A DNA stretch of 7,048 nucleotides from an uncultured Lysobacteraceae bacterium. GTDB taxonomy: Bacteria; Pseudomonadota; Gammaproteobacteria; Xanthomonadales; Rhodanobacteraceae. The notes under the pieces were generated by a model. It had not been told where the DNA came from. It worked only from the letters and a program-made list of their open reading frames with translations, and did no database searches. A program made the translations under genes and the position numbers. The stretch is from positions 1 to 7,048 of the forward strand of contig CAMLLF010000206.1 in assembly GCA_946480705.1 (NCBI GenBank). Reading direction: 5' to 3'. This document shows, in pieces, positions 1 to 6,730 of the stretch; the stretch's first letter is position 1; every line of letters starts with the position of its first letter.

Positions 1-566
1 CCCTCGTAGCGGAACGGCTCGCGCGTGACGGTCGGGTAGTAGATCAGCTTCTCGCGGACCATCTCGCCGAGGTATTCGTGCTGCGGCAATTCGTGCTCGA
101 TGTAGTCGCGGTACGCCAGGTCGTCGACATGACGCACACCGTGCGTGAGCACGACCTTGTCGAAGCGCTCGTAGGTTTCCGGATCGCGGATCAGCGACAG
201 GAACGGGGCCAGGCCCGTTCCCGTCGACAGCAGGTACAGATGCCTCGCGGGCTTGAGGTCATGCAGCAGCAGCGTGCCGGTCGGCTTGCGGCTGACCAGG
301 ATCGCGTCGCCCTGCTTCAGGTGCTGCAGACGTGAGGTCAGCGGACCGTTCGGCACCTTGATGCTGAAGAACTCCAGGTGCTCCTCGTAATTCGCGCTCG
401 CGACGCTGTAGGCGCGCACGAGCGGACGGCCGTCGACCATGAGGCCGATCATCAGGAACTGGCCGTTCTCGAATCGCAGCCCGGCGTCGCGCGTGCAGGT
501 GAAGCTGAACAGGTGCTCGTTCCAGTGCCGGACATCCAGCACGTGTTCCGTTTCGAATGCCGCCAT
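1..566 (-). CDS. fpr: Ferredoxin--NADP reductase, partial (C-terminus beyond left edge)
   Basis: This FAD enzyme passes electrons between NADP(H) and ferredoxin or flavodoxin in the cytoplasm, supporting redox balance and oxidative-stress responses. I translated it by hand: 188 codons are visible and the frame is still open at the window edge, whereas family members are about 255-260 residues. Visible motifs are the FAD-binding RAYSVAS (residues 51-57, the RxYS signature), a conserved stretch with EFFSIKVPNGPLTSRL (65-80), and the NADP-binding GTGLAPF (116-122). The stretch EKLIYYPTVTRE (172-183) is typical of the bacterial Fpr subclass known from Azotobacter and Pseudomonas. The ATG (566-564) lies one base past the transketolase stop. 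A weak purine-rich stretch, GAAGG, lies inside the end of that gene, about 12 bases upstream, so translation is probably coupled. The missing part should hold the NADP-ribose site and C-terminal residues. Family identity is clear; the gene symbol follows from it. Confidence 0.93.
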   Translation of the reverse strand, partial: MAAFETEHVLDVRHWNEHLFSFTCTRDAGLRFENGQFLMIGLMVDGRPLVRAYSVASANYEEHLEFFSIKVPNGPLTSRLQHLKQGDAILVSRKPTGTLLLHDLKPARHLYLLSTGTGLAPFLSLIRDPETYERFDKVVLTHGVRHVDDLAYRDYIEHELPQHEYLGEMVREKLIYYPTVTREPFRYE

Positions 567-567
567 T

Positions 568-2565
568 TCAGATGCGTGCCTTCACCGCGTCGACGATGCG
601 CTCGACCGTGAAGCCGAAATGCGCGAACAGCTTGTCCGCCGGCGCCGACGCGCCGAACGAGGCGATGCCGACGACGTCGCCGTCGAGACCGACGTATTTG
701 CGCCAGAAATCCGGATGCGCGGCTTCGATCGCGACGCGCGCGCGGCACCACGACGGCAGCACCGCTTCGCGATATTCGACCGGCTGCGCATCGAATTCCT
801 CGGTGCACGGCATCGACACGACGCGCACGCGCACGCCTTGCTGTTCGAGCGTGCGCATCGTGTCCATGGCGAGACCGACTTCCGAGCCGGTCGCGATCAG
901 GATGGCCTGGAACTTCGCGTCGTTCGGATCGCTGAGCACGTAGCCGCCGCGCGCGATGTCGGCGAGCTGCTCGTTCGTGCGCAGCTGGTGCTGCAGGTTC
1001 TGGCGCGAAAACACGAGGCAGGACGGGCCGGCCTTGCGCTCGATCGCCGATTTCCACGACACGGCCGATTCGACCGCGTCGCAGGGACGCCAGACGCGGT
1101 TGTTCGGGATGTAGCGCAGGCTCGCCAGATGCTCGATCGGCTGATGGGTCGGACCGTCTTCGCCGAGGCCGATGGAATCGTGCGTGTAGACGTGGATCGC
1201 GTGCGCCGGAATCAGCGCCGACATGCGCACGGCGTTGCGCGCGTAGTCGGAGAACACGAGGAAGGTCGCATCGTACGGAATGAAGCCGCCGTGCAGCGCC
1301 ATGCCGTTGGCGATCGCGGTCATGCCGAATTCGCGCACGCCGAAGTAGACGTAGTTCGCCGATGCATCGCCGGAATTGACGTCTTTGGAACCTTTCCACA
1401 AAGTCAGATTGGAATGGGCGAGGTCGGCCGAGCCGCCGATGAGCTCGGGCAGCTTCGGACCGTAGGCGTCCAGCGCCATCTGCGAGGCCTTGCGCGAGGC
1501 AACGACCGGACCATCGGCCTGCAGCTTCGCGATGTAGGCGTCGGCATGCGCGGCCCAGTCGGCCGGCAGGTCGCCGTTGACGCGGCGCTCGAACTCGGCC
1601 GCGAGATCCGGATGCACGTTGCGATAGCGGTCGAACAGCGCGTTCCAGCGCGTTTCGCGTTCCGCGCCCCGCGCTTCGGCGTTCCACGCGTCGTAGACGT
1701 GGTCGGGCACGACGAACGGCGCATGGTTCCAGCCGAGCTTCTCGCGCGCGAGTCCGATTTCGTCCTTGCCCAGCGGCGCGCCATGCGCGCCTTCGGTATT
1801 CTGCTTGTTCGGCGCGCCGTAGCCGATAATGGTCTTGCAGCAGATCAGGGTCGGCTTGTCGGCATCCGCGCCTGCAGAGACGATCGCGGCCTTGATCGCT
1901 TCGGCGTTGTGGCCGTCGACGTCGCGGATGACTTCCCAGCCGTAGGATTCGAAGCGCCTGGCCGTGTCGTCGGTGAACCAGCCGCCGACCTTGCCGTCGA
2001 TCGAGATGTTGTTGTCGTCGTACAGCGCGACCAGCTTGCCGAGCTTCAGCGTGCCGGCCAGCGAGCAGGCTTCGTGCGAGATGCCTTCCATGAGGCAGCC
2101 GTCGCCGAGGAACACGTAGGTGTAGTGGTCGACGACCGGGAAGTCGGCGCGATTGAAGCGTGCGGCCAGCACTTTCTCGGCGAGTGCCATGCCGACGGCG
2201 TTGGCGAGCCCCTGGCCCAGCGGGCCGGTCGTCGTTTCGACGCCCGGCGTTTCGTGGCGTTCCGGATGGCCGGCCGTGCGCGAGTGGAGCTGGCGGAAGT
2301 TCTTCAGTTCGTCGATCGGCAGGTCGTAGCCGGTCAGGTGCAGCAGCGAATACAGCAGCATCGAGCCGTGGCCGTTCGACAGCACGAAGCGGTCGCGGTT
2401 GAACCATTGCGGGTTCTTCGGGTTGTGGCTCAGGAAGTCGTTCCAGAGCACTTCGGCGATGTCGGCCATGCCCATGGGCATGCCCGGATGACCGGATTTG
2501 GCGGTTTCGACCGCATCCATGGACAGCGCACGGATGGCGTTGGCGAGTTCTTGACGGCTGGACAT
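568..2565 (-). CDS. tkt: Transketolase
   Basis: This thiamine-diphosphate enzyme moves two-carbon ketol units between sugar phosphates in the non-oxidative pentose phosphate pathway. The 665-residue product nearly equals E. coli TktA (663), and the key residues fall at almost the same numbers: His26 in SGHPGMPMG, His66 in SNGHGS, His100, the TPP/metal motif GDG at 154-156 with Asn185, and His261 in [10 protein letters not shown]. In the pyrimidine domain, the catalytic Glu412 lies in VREFGM, and [17 protein letters not shown] (460-476) carries His462, Asp470 and His474. All three domains are intact. I chose the ATG at 2565 because the protein then starts [19 protein letters not shown], as in the family; an upstream ATG at 2712 would add 49 Ala/Pro/Arg-rich residues with no family match. 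The Shine-Dalgarno sequence before 2565 is poor. The stop is one base from the fpr start, so the two are likely cotranscribed. No damage is seen. Confidence 0.97.
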   Translation of the reverse strand: MSSRQELANAIRALSMDAVETAKSGHPGMPMGMADIAEVLWNDFLSHNPKNPQWFNRDRFVLSNGHGSMLLYSLLHLTGYDLPIDELKNFRQLHSRTAGHPERHETPGVETTTGPLGQGLANAVGMALAEKVLAARFNRADFPVVDHYTYVFLGDGCLMEGISHEACSLAGTLKLGKLVALYDDNNISIDGKVGGWFTDDTARRFESYGWEVIRDVDGHNAEAIKAAIVSAGADADKPTLICCKTIIGYGAPNKQNTEGAHGAPLGKDEIGLAREKLGWNHAPFVVPDHVYDAWNAEARGAERETRWNALFDRYRNVHPDLAAEFERRVNGDLPADWAAHADAYIAKLQADGPVVASRKASQMALDAYGPKLPELIGGSADLAHSNLTLWKGSKDVNSGDASANYVYFGVREFGMTAIANGMALHGGFIPYDATFLVFSDYARNAVRMSALIPAHAIHVYTHDSIGLGEDGPTHQPIEHLASLRYIPNNRVWRPCDAVESAVSWKSAIERKAGPSCLVFSRQNLQHQLRTNEQLADIARGGYVLSDPNDAKFQAILIATGSEVGLAMDTMRTLEQQGVRVRVVSMPCTEEFDAQPVEYREAVLPSWCRARVAIEAAHPDFWRKYVGLDGDVVGIASFGASAPADKLFAHFGFTVERIVDAVKARI

Positions 2566-2710
2566 TGGGCAGACCCGGCGGAAGGAAAACGGCGGCGGCA
2601 GCCGGCTACGGGCCAGGGCGGGCCGGGGGCTGCCGCAAAGGGCCGGTATTGTCGCCGAAGCGCCGCGGAATGTCGCCGGTGCGGCGGGCGCCGCGACGTC
2701 CTGCCGCGTC

Positions 2711-2740
2711 ATGCCGTGCGGTTATTCCGCGCGCCGGCAT
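2711..2740 (-). terminator. Hairpin directly after the GNAT-like gene stop
   Basis: The 30 bases immediately downstream of the TGA at 2743-2741 form an interrupted inverted repeat. The outer stem is ATGCCG/CGGCAT (6 bp), the inner stem is GCGG/CCGC (4 bp), the loop is TTATT, and one side has a small bulge. Its position against the stop codon suits a transcription end or an mRNA 3' stabiliser. On the minus strand no T run follows (GACGCGGCAGG), so it is not a canonical Rho-independent terminator. The rest of the 2566-2710 gap to the transketolase gene holds no ORF of its own; a weak -10-like GACAAT (minus strand, 2653-2648) is the only promoter hint there. Confidence 0.35.
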
Positions 2741-3601
2741 TCAGGCCGCGGCTTCGTCGCTGCCCTTCTTCGGTACGGCGCTCAGCCGCGGCGGCGTGCG
2801 GGCCGGCGGGCGCTGCGGCGCGACGCGCGCCAGCAGGTCGGCGATGCCGCTGGCCGGCAGCGCGGCGAAGACGCGTGCGAGCGGCCGCGTGTCGGCCAGC
2901 ATCAGGCAGACGATGCGCGGCGACTCGAGCAGCTGCTGGGCGCCGAAGCCCAGCGACATCGCATGCAGCGCACTGCCGCGCGGCGCCCACCAGAGCGCGC
3001 GCGTCGCGCCCTGCTGCAGGCCGAGTTCGATCAGCGGCTTCAGCAGCAGTTTCAGCGGCGCGAAGCCGCGGCGGTAGCGCGGTGCGAGACCGATTCCATT
3101 GAGCGCGAGCACGAAGCCGTTGCCGGCCAGCGCCGAGGCGCGGCGTTCCAGCTCGGCCCAGTCGGCGCTGGACAGATGCCCGAGCGCCTGCACCTGCTGG
3201 AAATGCTGCACGGCTTCGGCGACGAGGCCGCTGCGTGCCCAGGCATAGCCGACCGGGCTGCCGTCGGGCGCGCCGAGCAGCGCCATCGCGCAGTTGCCGT
3301 GCAGCTCGCGCGCGAGCCGGCGCGAGAACGCGGCCGGCGCATCGCAGCCGAGCCGCGGCGATTCGCGCATGAGCTGCGCGTGGAGTTCGCAGAAATCGTC
3401 GATGTAGCCGAGATGGTCGAGCGCGTGCACGCTGTCGTAGAGCGCGACGCCGTGGCTCGCTTCGTGGCTGTGCGCCTTGCGCAGCCGCCAGGCCTGCCAG
3501 CGCCAGAACCATCGGATACGCCAGCCCGGCAGCGCCTTTCCGGGACTCGCGGGAGCCGGGGAAGCGGAGGCGACGGACAAACCGACCGGACTGGCTGCCA
3601 T
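2741..3601 (-). CDS. Hypothetical protein with a GNAT-acyltransferase-like C-terminal half
   Basis: I do not recognise this 286-residue protein by name. An Ala/Ser/Pro-rich start (1-25) leads into a basic, Trp-rich segment (28-42, RIRWFWRWQAWRLRK), then an acidic helical part with LYDSVHALDHLGYIDDF (54-70). Residues 104-122 (CAMALLG...PVGYAWAR) look like the central beta strands of a GNAT fold. Residues 163-223 follow the GNAT order: a strand (FVLALNGIGLAP), a basic turn (RYRRGFAP), a long helix (LKPLIELGLQQG), a strand (RALWW), a helix and the closing LGFGAQQL. The turn departs from the usual Q/RxxGxG/A acetyl-CoA signature, so activity is uncertain. The tail is Pro/Arg/Lys-rich. No signal peptide or membrane span is clear. 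The ATG at 3601 has a strong AGGGGAG seven bases upstream; the longer frame from 3802 would translate repeat DNA and is rejected. The GNAT assignment is inference from the pattern. Confidence 0.82.
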   Translation of the reverse strand: MAASPVGLSVASASPAPASPGKALPGWRIRWFWRWQAWRLRKAHSHEASHGVALYDSVHALDHLGYIDDFCELHAQLMRESPRLGCDAPAAFSRRLARELHGNCAMALLGAPDGSPVGYAWARSGLVAEAVQHFQQVQALGHLSSADWAELERRASALAGNGFVLALNGIGLAPRYRRGFAPLKLLLKPLIELGLQQGATRALWWAPRGSALHAMSLGFGAQQLLESPRIVCLMLADTRPLARVFAALPASGIADLLARVAPQRPPARTPPRLSAVPKKGSDEAAA

Positions 3602-3605
3602 GACG

Positions 3606-3651
3606 GGTCTCCCCTGTGAGACGTCATTAACGAGCGGAATCGGGGGAGACC
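3606..3651 (-). promoter_or_regulatory. RBS-sequestering hairpin in the leader of the GNAT-like gene
   Basis: In the mRNA sense the leader carries GGTCTCCCC (3651-3643), a 28-base spacer, then GGGGAGACC (3614-3606), a perfect 9-bp inverted repeat that a G-U pair could extend. The second arm contains nearly all of the Shine-Dalgarno sequence AGGGGAG (3615-3609) and ends four bases before the ATG. Folded, it would hide the ribosome binding site. It could be a translational switch, a thermosensor-like element or an autoregulatory site; as DNA it could instead be a widely spaced operator. The inverted repeat is seen directly; the function is inferred. Confidence 0.5.
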
Positions 3652-3683
3652 GACTATCACGCCGTCGAGGCCGCGGAACAAGT

Positions 3684-3721
3684 AAAAATCCATGGCGGCG
3701 GCAGGCGCTTCGGGCCGCCGC
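3684..3721 (-). terminator. Probable Rho-independent terminator of the sigma-kinase operon
   Basis: On the minus strand GCGGCGGC (3721-3714) and GCCGCCGC (3702-3695) form a perfect 8-bp all-GC stem around an 11-base loop. After a six-base gap comes TTTTT (3688-3684). The T run is short and not flush with the stem, so efficiency is uncertain. Its place, after the kinase stop and before the next gene, fits the end of the sigma-kinase transcript. Confidence 0.45.
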
Positions 3722-3743
3722 GGAACGCCTGCGCGCCGGACGA

Positions 3744-3906
3744 CCAGCGTCCTGTCCCGAAAATACGTTGAAAAATGCCGGTGTCTTTCGTCGCGAGACC
3801 AAGCGCGCCGAGGCGCCACAGCGGCGCTACGGCGACGCGGTGCAACGACGTGTCGCGGCGAAAGATACCGGGATTGTTCGGCAGTTATTTCGGAACAGGA
3901 CGCTGG
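3744..3906. repeat. Long imperfect inverted repeat overlapping the kinase 3' end
   Basis: The left arm 3744-3796 and the reverse complement of the right arm 3853-3906 match at about 44 of 54 aligned positions with one single-base indel. Both ends are well conserved: CCAGCGTCCTGT is identical in the outer ends, and CCGGTNTCTTTCGNCGCGA (17 of 19) in the inner ends. The 56-bp spacer (3797-3852) is unique here. The right arm includes the last seven kinase codons and the stop; the left arm lies in intergenic DNA. The layout resembles a small non-autonomous (MITE- or REP-like) element of 163 bp or a relic inverted duplication. Transcribed, it would fold into a long hairpin. I saw no clear target-site duplication. 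Confidence 0.7.
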
Positions 3907-6725
3907 AGCACCTTGCGCAGCGCCTTGAGCCGGCGCTGCTCGTCGGACGCCGCGGCGAAATTCTGCTCGACCGGCGCGGCGTTCGCGTCGAGCAGCATTT
4001 TGGCTTCCGCGGCCGCGCCGATCGCGCGCAGGGCGTCGGCAAGCTCCAGTGCCGAGGCTGCGGTCAACGCATGACCGTCGCCGTAGAACTCGACGAACAG
4101 CGCGTGCCCGGCGCGGAATGCGGCGATCGCCGCATCGGTGCGCTGACGCGCGAGCGCGAGCTGCGCGCGCTCGCGTTCGCGCTGCGCCTGCAACGCCTTG
4201 TCCGGCAGCACGCCGGGCTTGTCGAGCTCGGCCAGTACGGCCTCGGCCGCGTCGAGCTTTCCTTCGCGGCGCAGGAATTCCACATGCAGCACGCGGCTGC
4301 GGCCGAGTTCCGGATGCGTCGCGCTGAGCGTCGCGCGGCGTCCGGCCAGCGCGTGCTCGAGCAGCGGCCGCGCTTCCTCCAGCCGTCCGCGGTGCACGAG
4401 CAGCCGCGCGAGGTTGTGTTCGCCGCGCAGCACGGCCGCGTCGTCGTGCGCGAAAATTTTGCGCCGCAGCGCCAGCGACTCGCGCAGCAGCGGTTCCGCC
4501 GCGGCGGCGTCGCCGGTTTCCTCGAGCGCGACGCCGAGATTGTTCAGCGCCTGCACGAGATTCGCCGGCATCTGGTCGGGATCCGCGCGGCGCAGGCGCA
4601 GCGCTTCGCGGAACGCTTCCAGCGCCTCGCCGTAGCGGCCCGCGTCCTGCAGCACCCAGCCGAGGTCCGTATAGCTCGCGGCGACCGCGTCGCCCTTGTC
4701 GCCGGTCATGCGCCGCTTCAGCGTGAGCGCGCGCTTCTGCATCACGATCGCCTCGTCGTAGCGCTTCTTCATCGCCAGCGCGCGCGAGTACGAGTTCAGC
4801 GAATGCAGCACCGACGGATGCTCGTCGGTACCGTAGAGCTGGCGCTTGCCGGCCAGCACCTGCTCGTGCATCACGATCGATTCGTCGAGCCGGCCTTCGT
4901 CGGAATAGACGCCGGCGAGATTGTGCATGACGGCCAGCGTGTTGCCGCCGCGGCGCAGGCGCACTTCGAGCGCGCGCTTGAGATAGTCCTCGGCCTCTGC
5001 GCCCCGCCCGCCGACCGCGCGGATCGCAAGACCCAGCGTATTCCACGAATCCGCCAATTCCACTTCGTCGGGCGGTGTCGCGGCCTCGCGCAGCACGAGC
5101 GCCTCGCGCGCCGTCTTCTCGGCTTCGACGCGCTGTCCGTTGTTCGACTGCATCACCGCGAGATCGGCGAGCATGCGCGCGCGCTCGGCATCGTACGCGG
5201 CCCCTGCATAGCGCCAGTGCACGATGCTGTCGCGATACAGCTCCATCGCGCGCTTGGGTTCGCCGGCCTGGTCCCAGGTGCGCGCGAGCACGCCGAGCAG
5301 GCGCGCCTTGACGATCGGGCGGTCGGCCAGGCTGTCGGCGAGCTTGCGTGTGCCCTCTTCCAGCATGTCGCGCGCGCGCACGTCGCGCCGGTTCAGATTT
5401 TTCTCGGGATTCGCGAATTCGAAGATCGAGATCAGGAACGCGCTGACCTCCTTCGCGGTTTCGGCCTGGCTCAGCGCCTGGCGTTCCGCGGCGAGCGCGC
5501 GGTCGCGCTGGCCGCGCGCCTCGACTTCGGCCGCGAGCGCGCGGTCGCGCTCGTTGACGAGGCGCCAGCTGAAGCCGATCGCCATCAGGCCGACGACGGC
5601 GCCGGCGACGAACAGCGGCCAGCGCCGGCGGATCAGCCGGCCGAGCCGGTAGCCCGGCGTCGGCGCCCGCGCGTCGATCGGTTTCTGGTCGAGGTGCCGT
5701 TCGATGTCGGCCGCGAGCGCGTCGGCCGAGGCATAGCGCAGGCCCGGATTCTGCGCGGTCGCGCGCCGGATGATCGCGTCGATGTCGCCGCGCAGTTCGC
5801 GACGCCAGGGGCACTGGTCGCCGGCAATTTCGCTCGCGCGCCGAAGACCCTGCGAAAGCTGCGTGACGGTGCGGTCGTCGGCGTCGACGCGCGCCTTGCG
5901 GCCGCTGACGAGCTCGAACAGGATCAGGCCCAGCGAATACACATCGCTCGCGACGCTGACCGGCGCGCCGGCCATCTGCTCCGGGCTCGCATAGCCCGGC
6001 GTGTAGTACGCGTCCGGCCTGCGTTCTATCGTCCGGTCGAGCGCGCGCGCGATGCCGAAGTCCAGCAGCACCGGCGAGCCGTCGGCGCGCACGAGCACGT
6101 TCGAGGGCTTGAGGTCGCAGTGCACGACGAGACGCTGGTGCGCGAACGCGACCGCGCGGCAGACGTTGCGGAACAGCCGCAGCCGCGACTTCAGCGGCAG
6201 GCGGCGCTCGGCGCACCAGCGGTCGATCGCGATGCCCTCGACGAATTCCATGACGATGTAGGGCTGGCCGCCCGGCGTCGCGCCGCCGTCGATCAGGCGC
6301 GCGATGTGCGGATGCTGCAGGCCGGCGAGAATCTGCCGCTCGGCGGTGAGCAGCGCGAGCGTGTCCTCGGTCGGGATCCCGCGCAGCAGCTTGATCGCGG
6401 CCTGCTGCTCGAAATGGCCGTCGGCGCGCTCGGCGCGATAGACCGCGCCCATGCCGCCGCTCGCGAGCTTCTCGGCGAGCTTCCACGGACCGATGCGATC
6501 GCCGACGTCGAGTTCGGTCTCGGGCAGCTGCGCGAGCAGTGCGGCGACGGGCGTCACGGCGCGATGCAGGCCGCGCGTCTCGGCCGCGACCAGCGCCTCG
6601 ACCTCGGCGACGACGTCGGCGTCCGCGCCGCTGCCGCGCAGGTGCGCGCGGCGCGCGTCGGGCGCGAGATCGCAGACCTCCTCGAACAACCGGCGCATCT
6701 GTGCGAAGCGCGACCCGGTCGGCAC
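3885..6725 (-). CDS. Membrane Ser/Thr protein kinase with C-terminal TPR domain
   Basis: This 946-residue protein is a PknB-type kinase. The kinase domain spans about residues 80-345: Gly-rich loop LASGGMGAVY (87-96), Lys112 in AAIKLL, probable Glu129 of helix C, catalytic loop HCDLKPSN (202-209, Asp204), DFG at 222-224, ASPEQ (246-250) and Asp261 in SDVYSLG. A basic RLIRRRWP precedes one membrane span (about 371-387). Residues 390-425 look like a coiled coil, and about 550-900 carry kinesin-light-chain-style TPRs such as ALNNLGVALEETGDAAAAEP. This predicts a cytoplasmic kinase and a periplasmic TPR sensor or docking domain. The start is GTG at 6725, five bases after the sigma-factor stop, with a weak Shine-Dalgarno sequence; Met10 is a possible alternative. 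The neighbour suggests that it controls that sigma factor. Cys203 replaces the usual Arg before the catalytic Asp. The last seven codons and the stop lie in an inverted repeat arm. Confidence 0.95.
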   Translation of the reverse strand: MPTGSRFAQMRRLFEEVCDLAPDARRAHLRGSGADADVVAEVEALVAAETRGLHRAVTPVAALLAQLPETELDVGDRIGPWKLAEKLASGGMGAVYRAERADGHFEQQAAIKLLRGIPTEDTLALLTAERQILAGLQHPHIARLIDGGATPGGQPYIVMEFVEGIAIDRWCAERRLPLKSRLRLFRNVCRAVAFAHQRLVVHCDLKPSNVLVRADGSPVLLDFGIARALDRTIERRPDAYYTPGYASPEQMAGAPVSVASDVYSLGLILFELVSGRKARVDADDRTVTQLSQGLRRASEIAGDQCPWRRELRGDIDAIIRRATAQNPGLRYASADALAADIERHLDQKPIDARAPTPGYRLGRLIRRRWPLFVAGAVVGLMAIGFSWRLVNERDRALAAEVEARGQRDRALAAERQALSQAETAKEVSAFLISIFEFANPEKNLNRRDVRARDMLEEGTRKLADSLADRPIVKARLLGVLARTWDQAGEPKRAMELYRDSIVHWRYAGAAYDAERARMLADLAVMQSNNGQRVEAEKTAREALVLREAATPPDEVELADSWNTLGLAIRAVGGRGAEAEDYLKRALEVRLRRGGNTLAVMHNLAGVYSDEGRLDESIVMHEQVLAGKRQLYGTDEHPSVLHSLNSYSRALAMKKRYDEAIVMQKRALTLKRRMTGDKGDAVAASYTDLGWVLQDAGRYGEALEAFREALRLRRADPDQMPANLVQALNNLGVALEETGDAAAAEPLLRESLALRRKIFAHDDAAVLRGEHNLARLLVHRGRLEEARPLLEHALAGRRATLSATHPELGRSRVLHVEFLRREGKLDAAEAVLAELDKPGVLPDKALQAQRERERAQLALARQRTDAAIAAFRAGHALFVEFYGDGHALTAASALELADALRAIGAAAEAKMLLDANAAPVEQNFAAASDEQRRLKALRKVLQRPVPK
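5491..5551 (-). repeat. 19-nt direct repeat encoding a 14-residue coiled-coil unit in the kinase gene
   Basis: The 19 bases at 5491-5509 and 5533-5551 are identical and lie 42 bp apart, in frame. They encode RDRALAAE twice (residues 393-400 and 407-414) just after the membrane span. A 14-residue offset is two heptads, so the juxtamembrane coiled coil seems to have grown by duplication. Confidence 0.6.
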
Positions 6726-6730
6726 GAGCG

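Noticed and set aside
2566..2712. 49-residue N-terminal extension of transketolase from an ATG at 2712
   Set aside because: The extension is Ala/Pro/Arg-rich and unlike any transketolase N-terminus; the start at 2565 gives the family's usual beginning and numbering.
439..3102. An 887-codon plus-strand frame opposite fpr, transketolase and the GNAT-like gene
   Set aside because: It crosses several real genes and their intergenic gap, has low-complexity Arg/Ala content, and shows no recognisable motif.
3602..3627. Short upstream frame starting ATG at 3627 that overlaps the GNAT-like start out of frame
   Set aside because: It has no Shine-Dalgarno sequence of its own and simply enters the long antisense-like shadow frame; nothing supports a leader peptide.
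3602..3680. Sigma-70-type promoter for the GNAT-like gene (TTGTTC, 16 bp, TGATAG on the minus strand)
   Set aside because: Few positions match the consensus in either box, so I could not support it as a feature, although a promoter is expected near here.
3657..3845. A 62-codon minus-strand frame between the kinase and the GNAT-like gene
   Set aside because: It lies largely on the repeat arm and terminator hairpin, and the peptide resembles only the opposite arm read on the other strand. This is better explained by the inverted repeat than by a gene.
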